Part shown: one piece after another, positions 4,863-11,940 of the stretch | Numbering within the stretch: the first letter of the stretch is position 1 | How the letters are laid out: each line of letters opens with the position of its first letter | Source: DASZMJ01 sp035551935 | GTDB lineage: Bacteria; Planctomycetota; Planctomycetia; Isosphaerales; Isosphaeraceae | DNA length: 28,051 nt | Assembly (NCBI GenBank): GCA_035551935.1 | Contig: DASZMJ010000289.1 | Location: forward strand, 1-28,051 | Direction of reading: 5' to 3' | Notes under the pieces: model-generated | What the model was told of the DNA's origin: nothing | Databases searched by the model: none | Seen by the model: only the letters and a program-made list of their open reading frames with translations | Made by a program: the position numbers and the translations under genes

Positions 4863-7520
4863 GGCTCGCCCTCCGAGGACCTTGACCTCACTCCTCCCGT
4901 CGCGGGCCAGGATACCGGCGCCCGGGGCCCGTTGCGAGGCCCCGACGTGGTAGACTCGCGTCCCGGCGGTCGACCTTCGAACCCGAGGCACATTTTTATG
5001 AAGATCACCTGGTATGGTCACGCGGCATTCCTGATCGAGACGGCCGGCCGTCGGATCATCATGGACCCGTACCGTTCGCCCGACTCGGGGGGATATCTCC
5101 CGATCGACGAGCCGGCCGACGTGGTGGTCGTGAGCCACGAGAACGACCGCTACCACAGCCACCTCGGCCAGATTCGGCCGCCGTTCGAGGTCGTGCGCGG
5201 GCTGGAGGTGCCGCCGGGGGGGACGGTCGCGGCGGGGGTCCGGTTCGAGGTCGTCCGGGTGTTCGAGACGCCCGAAAAGAGGCCGGGGGACGAGGTCACG
5301 ATCGTCCACTTCGAGGCCGACGGGCTCCGCGTCGTCCACCTCGGCGACCTCGGCCACCCCTTGACCGACGACGAGCTGGCCCCGATCCGAGGCGCCGAGG
5401 TCGTCCTCGTGCCGGCCGGCGGCCCGCCGACGATCGCGCTGGAAGAGATCGCGCCGTTGCTCGACGCGATCGGCCCGCGGCTCGTCGTGCCGATGCACTT
5501 CAAGACGCCCGGGATCAACCTCGCCATCCGCCCGCTCGGCGACTTCCTCGCCGCGTTGTCCGGCTGGCCGGTCGAGCGGCCGGGGACTGGGACGATCGAG
5601 GTCGCGCGCGGTTCGCTCCCGGGGCGGCCCACGATTGTGATTCTTGAGCATATTCGATAAAGCGAACCAATGGCCCTTTCGCACCCCGTAGGGTCCGGCG
5701 TCGTCGAAGGGGCGCCCGATCGGGGCGACGGCGCCGTTGTCGTGGACGAGGGCGCCGGTCCAGCCGACGAAGTAGGTGGCGGCGCGAGCGACCTCGAGGT
5801 TGAAGACCGGCCGGACGCCCGCCGGCTCGACGCGGCGGACGGTCGCGACCCCTCGGTTCGTGCGGACCCTGTCGAACGCCTTCAGCTCTCGGGCCATCGT
5901 CCAGCCGCGCCCCACGCGCCAGAACCGATGGATCGGCGTCGCCACGATGGGCTCGTCGCGGCCCTCGTCGTCGAACACGACGCGGAGCGTCTCGTGCGGC
6001 GTGTTGTGGATGACCGTCACGATCGGCTCGAACGCCAATGCCCCCGTCTCGACGTCCTGCGCCAGCACCACGTCGCCGACCTTCAGCGACTCGATCGCCC
6101 GCAGTCCCTCGCGCGTCCGCACGAGCGTCCCGGCGGCGAAGCAGCTCTGGTAGCGCGCGACATGGTAGCCGACCGCGGTGGTCGGCGGCACGACGACTTG
6201 CTTCGCCGCCTTCGCCTCGACGATCACCGGCTTGGGCGCCGGCTCGGGGTGTTGATAGGAGTAGCCGAGTTGATCCGACCACCAGGCCGCCCAAGGTTCA
6301 CGGTCGCCGCCGAGGTCGGCGCCGGTGAGCGTCCCGAGCACGCGCCGGACGCGACGGTTGTGGCGTTCGATCCGCGCGTTCTGCTCCGCGATCGAGGCCA
6401 CGTCGTACGCGAGTTGCCGATCCATCTCCCGCGTCTCTGCTCGCAACGCCCCCGCGAAGTCGCCGGGGAGGGTGACGGCGTCGCGGACGAGCGTGGTCCG
6501 GGGCCCGACACCGCTCGGGTCCACGATCGTCCGCGACGAGACGCCGGGCTCGCCGCCGGAGACCGGCTCGGGCACCTCGTAGAATCGCTCCAGGATCGAC
6601 CGCTCCCCCTCGACCACGAGCAGGCCCGGCGCCCCCGGCCCGCGCGCCGGCCGTGAGCGATAAATATAGGATTCACGGAACATATTAATGATAAAGCCAA
6701 TATACCTGCGAGGATCGCGGCCCTTCAGGTGTCCGATGGCGCGGTCGCGGGCCTCGTCCTTGACGGCGGCGACGGCGAGGATGGCGAGGGCCTGCGACGA
6801 GTCGGGGGTGTCGATGTGGCCGAGCATCCAGGCGGCCCAGAGCTGGGCGGAGGGGGAACTTTCGGCGAAGACGCGCCAGACCGCCGGCACGGCGCGGGGG
6901 TCGCGGACGTCGGCCAGGGCGCGGGCGGCCTCGTCGTGGCGGGCCGGGTCGGCGAGGCCGCGCTTCAGGTCGGCGAGGCGGGGGCCCCAGAGGCGGTCGG
7001 CGCGGGCCTGGGCGCGGGCCTCGGCGCGCTCGGCGGCGAGCCGCTCGGGGCGGACCCAGCGGTCGCCGTCGCGGACGCAGCCGAGCTTGATCCAGGCCGC
7101 GTCGATCGACGGGTCGAGCCGCGTGACCGCGACGAGGTGCGCCTCGGCCTCGGCCGCCAGGCCGTGCCGCTCGCACCAGAGCGCCAGCCGCCATTGCTCC
7201 CCGGCCGTCTCCGGCGTCGTCGCCCGCAGCCGGTTGTACTCGGCCAGCGCCTCGGCCTTCCGCTCGTCGGCCCGCGCCCGCGCCGCGACCTCGTCGGCCC
7301 GCTCCCAGCCCGTCCCGACGGCCATCTGCCCGAGCAGGCCCCGCGCCTTCGGGTCGTCCGGCGCCAGGGCGACGGCCCGCTTCAGGTGTTCGAGACGTTC
7401 CTTGTCCTTCCCCTCCGCCTCGGCCCGAAGGGCCAGCCGGACCTCCTTCGCCGCCTCCTCGACCCGATCGCCCCTCGGCAATGCCGCCACCAGCGCCAAC
7501 GCCCACGCCATGCCGACCAT
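4680..7520 (-). CDS. TPR/HEAT protein with C-terminal Hint domain; frame overruns the neighbouring genes
   Basis: Read from ATG at 7520, which has an AGGGAGG site 7 bases upstream. A short hydrophobic N-terminus may be a signal peptide. Residues 24-180 are helical TPR-like repeats (LKRAVALAPDDPKARGLLGQ), about 195-275 resemble HEAT repeats, and 370-440 form a linker. The Hint domain spans 460-595: Cys460 in SCFAAGTLV, the ESLKVGDVVLA strand, TPIHRFW, and a terminal ALVHDN. Such domains in bacterial pretoxin-like proteins can cleave autocatalytically at the N-terminal Cys. Recognisable sequence ends near 5700, but no stop occurs until 4680, so the formal protein has 946 residues; about 330 C-terminal residues are antisense to the MBL gene and then enter the DUF1963 remnant. 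I infer that the natural stop was lost by rearrangement or a sequence error. Confidence 0.6.
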   Translation of the reverse strand: MVGMAWALALVAALPRGDRVEEAAKEVRLALRAEAEGKDKERLEHLKRAVALAPDDPKARGLLGQMAVGTGWERADEVAARARADERKAEALAEYNRLRATTPETAGEQWRLALWCERHGLAAEAEAHLVAVTRLDPSIDAAWIKLGCVRDGDRWVRPERLAAERAEARAQARADRLWGPRLADLKRGLADPARHDEAARALADVRDPRAVPAVWRVFAESSPSAQLWAAWMLGHIDTPDSSQALAILAVAAVKDEARDRAIGHLKGRDPRRYIGFIINMFRESYIYRSRPARGPGAPGLLVVEGERSILERFYEVPEPVSGGEPGVSSRTIVDPSGVGPRTTLVRDAVTLPGDFAGALRAETREMDRQLAYDVASIAEQNARIERHNRRVRRVLGTLTGADLGGDREPWAAWWSDQLGYSYQHPEPAPKPVIVEAKAAKQVVVPPTTAVGYHVARYQSCFAAGTLVRTREGLRAIESLKVGDVVLAQDVETGALAFEPIVTVIHNTPHETLRVVFDDEGRDEPIVATPIHRFWRVGRGWTMARELKAFDRVRTNRGVATVRRVEPAGVRPVFNLEVARAATYFVGWTGALVHDNGAVAPIGRPFDDAGPYGVRKGHWFALSNMLKNHNRGPPRERTARDLDRPSPRPLDRPAGQRGEEVAERADGEVDPGRLEVHRHDEPRADRVEQRRDLFQRDRRRAAGRHEDDLGASDRGQLVVGQGVAEVAEVDDAEPVGLEVDDRDLVPRPLFGRLEHPDDLEPDPRRDRPPRRHLQPAHDLERRPNLAEVAVVAVVLVAHDHHVGRLVDREISPRVGRTVRVHDDPTAGRLDQECRVTIPGDLHKNVPRVRRSTAGTRVYHVGASQRAPGAGILARDGRSEVKVLGGRAMTVDEVLKRLEPWRARHRRPAWDPVVEEGDVPFMFGDVGRGHVTQCPDHEDVVAFGWACS
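4998..5660 (+). CDS. MBL-fold metallo-hydrolase (UlaG/COG2220-like)
   Basis: A 220-residue cytoplasmic protein starting MKITWYGHAAFLIET. It has the metallo-beta-lactamase fold: the opening GHAAFLIE strand, VVVSHENDRYHSH with His47, Asp50, His53 and His55, HLGDLGH at 114-120, and VVPMHFKT with His167. The usual HxHxDH motif is replaced by HENDxYH, a variant I associate with one COG2220 subgroup, so the metal site may differ from UlaG or glyoxalase II. The substrate is unknown. The gene is monocistronic on the plus strand, divergent from the DUF1963 remnant (135-base gap), and its whole length is antisense to the overrunning Hint frame. The last eight codons are AT-rich, unlike the body. Confidence 0.82.
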   Translation: MKITWYGHAAFLIETAGRRIIMDPYRSPDSGGYLPIDEPADVVVVSHENDRYHSHLGQIRPPFEVVRGLEVPPGGTVAAGVRFEVVRVFETPEKRPGDEVTIVHFEADGLRVVHLGDLGHPLTDDELAPIRGAEVVLVPAGGPPTIALEEIAPLLDAIGPRLVVPMHFKTPGINLAIRPLGDFLAALSGWPVERPGTGTIEVARGSLPGRPTIVILEHIR

Positions 7521-7653
7521 CGCAGGACCTCCCTGGAGCAAGCCGAAAGGGTCCTCTCGGCACTCATCCGACGCCTCGAATCGAGGCGCATGCGGGGGGG
7601 ATGACCTCCACTCTATCGATCGCACCGATGGGATTCCAGGGGCCATCACGAGC

Positions 7654-7695
7654 TTTCCGAAGGATGACGAAGCGGGTACGATGACAACGAGGAGG
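7654..7695 (+). promoter_or_regulatory. Candidate promoter and ribosome binding site of the DUF4058 gene
   Basis: TTTCCG (7654-7659) and TACGAT (7677-7682) lie 17 bases apart, followed by a strong GGAGG (7691-7695) eight bases before the ATG at 7704. The RBS is convincing; the promoter is a weak-consensus guess, and its -10 element lies only about 20 bases from the ATG, implying a very short leader. Confidence 0.35.
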
Positions 7696-7703
7696 TCTCC
7701 GCC

Positions 7704-8291
7704 ATGCCGCTCCGCGACCACTTCCGGCCGCCGCTCTCGGACCGTAGGCGTTGGGACGGTGTGTTCGTCGGCTGGCCGGCCATGATGGTGATTGGGCTGA
7801 ATCGGAGGCTGTCGCAGCGTTATGTCGCCGAGCCGCGGATCCACCCTGGTTCATCCATTTCGGACCCCGACGCGTTCGAGGTCCGCGTCCTCGACGCGAG
7901 GAACGACCATCGGCTCGTCGCGGCCGTCGAACTCGTGAGCCCGTCGAACGAGGACCGGCCCGAGCACCGGCGTGCGTTCGTCGCCAAGTGCGTGGCCATG
8001 CTGCAGGATCAGGTCTGCGTCGCAATTGTTGATATTTTAACAACATGTCCATTGAATTTTTATCAAGAATTGCGAATCCAATCCGAGCCGACCGATTCGC
8101 CGGCGATCTACGCCGTCTCCTGTCGCCACGCCCGACGCGGCGACGGAGGGCGGTTCGATGCCTGGTCGCATCCGCTGACAGTCGGCCAGCCTTTGCCGAC
8201 GCTGCCGTTGTGGCTGGCGGACAACATCGCGGTGCCGCTGGAGCTAGAGGCGAGTTACGAGGAGACGTGCCGAATCCTCCGCCTGCCGTGA
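7704..8291 (+). CDS. DUF4058 family protein
   Basis: A 195-residue protein beginning MPLRDHFRPPLSDRRRWDGV, the signature opening of DUF4058, a family abundant in planctomycetes and cyanobacteria, often in many copies per genome. Further family marks are the FEVRV strand, LVAAVELVSPSNEDRPEHR with its invariant ELVSP-x-N-x-D-RP core, a VAIVDIL strand, and PLPTLPLWL near the end. Parts of the core resemble PD-(D/E)xK nuclease-like folds, but the function is not known. Members are usually around 240-260 residues; here the segment between the N-terminal helix and FEVRV is shortened. Codons at 8022-8083 (VAIVDILTTCPLNFYQELRI) are almost all AT-rich, unlike the rest of the gene. It stands alone, divergent from the Hint gene. 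Confidence 0.8.
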   Translation: MPLRDHFRPPLSDRRRWDGVFVGWPAMMVIGLNRRLSQRYVAEPRIHPGSSISDPDAFEVRVLDARNDHRLVAAVELVSPSNEDRPEHRRAFVAKCVAMLQDQVCVAIVDILTTCPLNFYQELRIQSEPTDSPAIYAVSCRHARRGDGGRFDAWSHPLTVGQPLPTLPLWLADNIAVPLELEASYEETCRILRLP

Positions 8292-8364
8292 TTCCGGCTA
8301 AGCCGGGAGCGGCCGATGGAATCAGAGTCGGATCCTCGAGATCGGCTATTCTCTTGGAGGTACG

Positions 8365-8773
8365 ATGACAGTCGTGGGCATTGCAGGCTTGCCGGGGAGC
8401 GGTAAGAGTTGGCTCGTTCGTAACTACAAGGACAGGGGATTCGAGGTCTTTGACGACGTCGGAAAGGGTAATCGTGAACAAAGCATCGATTCAAGCAGCG
8501 ATCGCATCGAAAAAGGACGTCGTGATTACGGATATTGAGTTTTGTAGACATGAGGAACGAGAAAAGATAGAGAATCAGATCGGCACCTCAATCCATTGGG
8601 TATACTTGAAGAACGCGCCATGGCAGTGCGCAAAAAATTGTTTATTTAGATATATTCTTGAAAAAAAGAACCGACCTCTCCAGGAAGAGATCGATAAGAT
8701 CAAGAGACTTTCGGAGGATTACACTCCGCCTGATGATGCGTTACCTGTCGTTGTCGCTGATTCACAGATTTAG
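8365..8773 (+). pseudogene. Frameshifted P-loop nucleoside kinase-like protein
   Basis: ATG at 8365, nine bases after a TTGGAGG site, opens MTVVGIAGLPGSGKSWLVRN with a perfect Walker A motif (GLPGSGKS), then FDDVGKG. That frame ends at a TGA at 8536-8538 after 57 residues. The next frame carries on the same protein: AAIASKKDVVITDIEFCRHE, a Walker B-like VVITD strand, then a mixed helical region and ALPVVVADSQI, ending at a TAG at 8771-8773. One extra base somewhere in 8459-8500 explains the break; repaired, the protein would be about 135 residues, like small adenylate or nucleoside kinase folds. GC content is far below the neighbours (runs such as TTGTTTATTTAGA), which suggests recent transfer. 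A sequencing error or programmed shift is not excluded. Confidence 0.6.
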
Positions 8774-8782
8774 GGATGGCTG

Positions 8783-10159
8783 TCAAGCGAGGACCCCCTC
8801 GATGGGCTTGCCGTGGGGGACGACGGTCAGGGGGCGGCCGAGCTGGTCGTGGAGCTCGAGGTCGGCGGGGATGCCGAGGCAGCGGTAGACGGTGGCGACG
8901 ATCTCGGCGGGCGTGACCGGGTCGGTCTGCGCCAGGGCGCCGATCTTGTCGGTGGCGCCGTGGACGTGGCCGGCCCGGATGCCGCCGCCGGCGAGGAAGA
9001 GGCCGTAGCCGAAGTTCCAGTGGTCGCGGCCGGCGCCGCCGTTGACCTTGGGGCTGCGGCCGAACTCGCCCATCACGACGACCAAGGTCCGGTCGAGCAT
9101 GCGACGGGCCCGGAGGTCGTCGAGCAGGGAGGAGACGGCCATGTCGAGTTGAGGAAGTAACGTATTTTTTAATGATTGAAAATTGTTCCCGTGCGTGTCC
9201 CAGGTGGCGTTGGCGTCGGGGGCCCAGGAGATGCCGGCGACGCGGACGCCGGCCTCGATCAGGCGGCGGGCGAGCAGGACGCTCTGGCCGTAGATGTTGC
9301 GGCCGTAGCGGTCGCGGGCGCGGGGGTCCTCGCGGTCGATCCGGAAGGCGCGGGCGACGGCCGGCGCCGTCAGCATGTCGAAGGCGCGGGCCTGGAAGCG
9401 GTCGAAGTCGCGGAGCCGGCGGTCGCCGCCGAGCCCCGCGGGAGGGGCGCCGAGCCGGGCGCCCAGGCCGCGGCGGCCGTCGAGCCGGGCCGGCCCGACG
9501 CCCGGCGGCGGCGAGAGCTCCGACATGGAGAAGTCGGGGGCGTTCGGGTCCTTGAGCACGAAGAACGGGTCGTGCGACCGGCCGAGCCAGCCGCCGAAGA
9601 ACCCCGGCTGCGGCGGCCCGCCGGCCCCCTCGGCCGTGATGTAAGGCATCGAGACATAAGGTACCACCGCCGACTCCGGCGGCCGGCAGAGCCCGACCAC
9701 CGAGCCGATCGCCGGGTTGTCCGTCGGCGTCGCCCGGCCGCCGACCTCGCCCCGGTCGTGCCCCGTCAGCGCCGTGTAGACGGCGGCCCCGTGCGAGTTG
9801 TTCACGCTATGATGCGCCGATCGGATGATCGTCCCGAGGTGGACCCGCCGCGCCAGGCGGGGCAGGTGCTCGCAGAGCTGGACCCCGGGCAACGTCGTCG
9901 CGATCGGCCGGAACTCGCCGCGGATCTCCGCCGGGGCCGACGGCTTCATGTCCCACATGTCGAGGTGGCTCGGCCCGCCGTCGAGGAAGATCAGGATGCA
10001 CGCGTCCGCCGTCGGCTTCAGGAGCCTGCCCGACCCCTCCTCGGCGCGGAGCAAGGCCGGCAACGACAGCCCCAGCGCCGCGCCGCCGCCGACCTGCACC
10101 ATCTCGCGCCGCGTGACCTTGCGCGGCCCTCGGCAAGGCTCGGGGGATTGACGTGGCAC
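8783..10159 (-). CDS. Tat-exported DUF1501 (sulfatase-like) protein
   Basis: A 458-residue protein of the DUF1501 family, planctomycete-enriched relatives of the alkaline phosphatase/sulfatase fold. The twin-arginine signal TRREMVQVGGGAALGLSLPA lies at about residues 15-34, so the folded protein is exported. Family motifs are ILIFLDGGPSHLDMWDMKP, SVNNSHGAAVYTALTGH, WDTHGNNF and MGEFGRSPKVNGGAGRDHW, with candidate metal ligands Asp, His and Asp-His at the last. GTG at 10159 is preferred to upstream TTG codons because a GGAG lies eight bases before it. In planctomycetes these genes usually pair with a DUF1549/DUF1553 gene; none is present here. Codons for NNFQSLKNTLLPQ (9151-9188) are almost all AT-rich. 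It ends nine bases from the convergent P-loop pseudogene. The substrate is unknown. Confidence 0.88.
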   Translation of the reverse strand: MPRQSPEPCRGPRKVTRREMVQVGGGAALGLSLPALLRAEEGSGRLLKPTADACILIFLDGGPSHLDMWDMKPSAPAEIRGEFRPIATTLPGVQLCEHLPRLARRVHLGTIIRSAHHSVNNSHGAAVYTALTGHDRGEVGGRATPTDNPAIGSVVGLCRPPESAVVPYVSMPYITAEGAGGPPQPGFFGGWLGRSHDPFFVLKDPNAPDFSMSELSPPPGVGPARLDGRRGLGARLGAPPAGLGGDRRLRDFDRFQARAFDMLTAPAVARAFRIDREDPRARDRYGRNIYGQSVLLARRLIEAGVRVAGISWAPDANATWDTHGNNFQSLKNTLLPQLDMAVSSLLDDLRARRMLDRTLVVVMGEFGRSPKVNGGAGRDHWNFGYGLFLAGGGIRAGHVHGATDKIGALAQTDPVTPAEIVATVYRCLGIPADLELHDQLGRPLTVVPHGKPIEGVLA

Positions 10160-10276
10160 GACGGCACTCCGGTCGGGGACGACATCGACAGTGTTCAACA
10201 ACTCTTGGAGAATAGTCCGGGCCTCCTCGGGAAGTCAAGTCACGATGGGACCTCCGCCCGAGCGATCCTCTCTCCC

Positions 10277-10363
10277 TCGTAGCAGGCACGCTCCGCGTGC
10301 CGTCCGCCACACCATCTCGTCCTTGTGGGAAGGCGGACGGCACGCGGAGCGTGCCTGCTACGA
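10277..10363. repeat. Palindromic repeat, 32-base perfect arms (family B, copy 1)
   Basis: Bases 10277-10308 are the exact reverse complement of 10332-10363, with a 23-base loop. Each arm holds its own hairpin, GGCACGC-TCC-GCGTGCC, so the element can fold as one long stem or as two REP-like hairpins. It lies between the sigma factor stop and the DUF1501 start, about 15 bases after the sigma stop, where it could terminate or stabilise that transcript. Two further copies lie at 17009-17204. Confidence 0.92.
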
Positions 10364-10379
10364 GTGCGCGAAGTCTGCT

Positions 10380-11804
10380 CTACTCCTCCGCCCGCTCCAG
10401 GACGTAGAGCCGGTGCCCGGAGGCGAGCTTGGTGGAGAACTCCTTGGGACGGTCGGTGCCCTTGGGCAACGTCGTGCACCACTTGAGCTTCTTACCGTCC
10501 TTGGCGTAGATGCCCAGCAGCTTGTCGCCGGCGTGCGGCCCGTCGGCGAACTCGAGGTCGATGGTCTTCGGCTTCGCCGAGGCGTCGAGGGTGACCTTGC
10601 CCTTCATCGTGAAGTCGTCGCCGTGCTGCAAGGTGAAGGTGTCGTCGTCGTCGAAGGTCACGCGGATGTCCTTCGCGTCCGCCTGCTCGACGCCGTCGGA
10701 CTCGCCGGAGACGACCTTCCACTTCCCCTTGAGCATCTCCTTGTCGGCCTTGTCGGCCTTGGCCTTGTCGGCCTTGTCCTTCTCGGCCTTGTCCTGGTCG
10801 TCGGGGCCGAAGTGACGGGCGAGGACGTTGTGGACGAAGTGGACGAGGGCCCCGTGCGGCGTCTCCACGGCCGGCGCGGCGGGCCCCGCTGGTGTCGAGG
10901 CCGGGTTTCGCGGCGGCCGGGAACCCGGCGCGTGGAGGACGACGAGACCGGCGCCGAGGAGGGAGACCACCCCCGCGGCGGCCGCCAAGGGCCATTTGAT
11001 CGTGAACATCGTCTTCAGCACTCCTTTCGCGAGCGCGACGGCGCGCGGGGGGACGGCCCCCGACGCCGCCCCGCCGGTTGCGAACGCGGTCGCGGCCCGG
11101 ACCAGGGGATCGACGGACAACCTCGCGGCGGTGCTCGTCGCCGAGGCGACCCGCAGGCCGGCCGTCGCCGCGAGCAGGCCGGCCGGGGGGGCGAGGCCGC
11201 GACGCAGGAGCCGGGCCCGCAAGCGGCCCCGACCCCGGGCGAGCCGGCTCTGCACCGTGCCCAGCGGCCAGCAGAGCCGGACGGCCGCCTCCTCCTGCGT
11301 GCAGCCCTCGAGGTCGATCAGGAGGATCGCCGCCCGGAACTTCTCCGGCAGGCGATCGACCTCCTCGAACAGCTCCGGGCAGAATTCGGGCGGGGCGGTC
11401 GTCGCGATCTGCCTCGGCACCATCTCCGCGCAGCGACGCTCGAAGGTCCGGCGGCGGAACGCCTCGCCCTTGGCCTTCGCCGCGACCCGACGGGCGACGC
11501 CATAGAGCCAGCTCGCGACCGACTCCCGGCGCCGGATCGAGCGGGCCCGGAGCGCCAGCACGAGGAACGTCGCCTGGAGGGCGTCCTGGGCGTCGTGCGC
11601 ATCGCGCAGGATGCCCAGGCAGATCCGCTCGACCATCGGCCCGTGCCGCGCCACGAGGAGGGCGAACGCCTCCTCGCCCGCCTCGTCGCGGCGCGCCAGG
11701 AACCGCTGGATGAGCTGCCCATCCGACGATCGCTCGACCACCCCCGCGCCACCCCGCGAGCCAATCAGCCCGACGGCTCGCCCATCCCGACGTCCGTTCG
11801 CCAT
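10380..11804 (-). CDS. ECF sigma factor with membrane-anchored C-terminal TIGR03067 domain
   Basis: A 474-residue fusion. Residues 28-120 form sigma region 2 (HGPMVERICLGILRDAHDAQ, DALQATFLVLALRA, SVASWLYGVARRVA). Residues 150-200 form region 4, with the helix-turn-helix EGCTQEEAAVRL and GTVQSRLARGRGRLR. A transmembrane helix lies at about 271-291 (WPLAAAAGVVSLLGAGLVVL), then a Pro/Ala spacer, a Lys/Asp-rich linker (336-357), and a domain from about 358 opening LKGKWKVVSGESDG, typical of planctomycete TIGR03067 lipocalin-like domains. The layout places the DNA-binding part in the cytoplasm and the C-terminal domain beyond the membrane, suggesting a one-protein signalling device in which ligand or stress sensed outside controls the sigma factor. 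No separate anti-sigma gene is adjacent. ATG at 11804 follows a GAGG. Confidence 0.87.
   Translation of the reverse strand: MANGRRDGRAVGLIGSRGGAGVVERSSDGQLIQRFLARRDEAGEEAFALLVARHGPMVERICLGILRDAHDAQDALQATFLVLALRARSIRRRESVASWLYGVARRVAAKAKGEAFRRRTFERRCAEMVPRQIATTAPPEFCPELFEEVDRLPEKFRAAILLIDLEGCTQEEAAVRLCWPLGTVQSRLARGRGRLRARLLRRGLAPPAGLLAATAGLRVASATSTAARLSVDPLVRAATAFATGGAASGAVPPRAVALAKGVLKTMFTIKWPLAAAAGVVSLLGAGLVVLHAPGSRPPRNPASTPAGPAAPAVETPHGALVHFVHNVLARHFGPDDQDKAEKDKADKAKADKADKEMLKGKWKVVSGESDGVEQADAKDIRVTFDDDDTFTLQHGDDFTMKGKVTLDASAKPKTIDLEFADGPHAGDKLLGIYAKDGKKLKWCTTLPKGTDRPKEFSTKLASGHRLYVLERAEE
10741..10799. repeat. Nine-base repeats encoding the Lys/Asp-rich linker
   Basis: Repeats of TTGTCGGCC and close variants encode the minus-strand residues DKADKAKADKADK in the linker between the membrane helix and the TIGR03067 domain of the sigma factor. 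The copy number is likely to vary by slippage. Confidence 0.7.
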
Positions 11805-11940
11805 CGTCTCGACCTCGCGACCAGAGGGTCCGCGTCCCTCGCGGGCTCGCACTGTAGTGCCGACCTGGGCCGGGAATCATTCCCGCATTTCCCCCTTTTT
11901 CTCCAGGAATGGCCCGCCGCCCTTGTGAACGAAACCGGCC

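Noticed and set aside
4998..5660. Loss of metal binding in the MBL protein because HxHxDH is missing
   Set aside because: The HENDxYH variant together with HLGDLGH and PMHFKT appears to be typical of its COG2220 subgroup, so it is probably not a defect.
8459..8500. Programmed frameshift in the P-loop gene
   Set aside because: No canonical slippery heptamer with a downstream structure is evident, so a mutation or sequence error is the simpler reading; left open in the findings.
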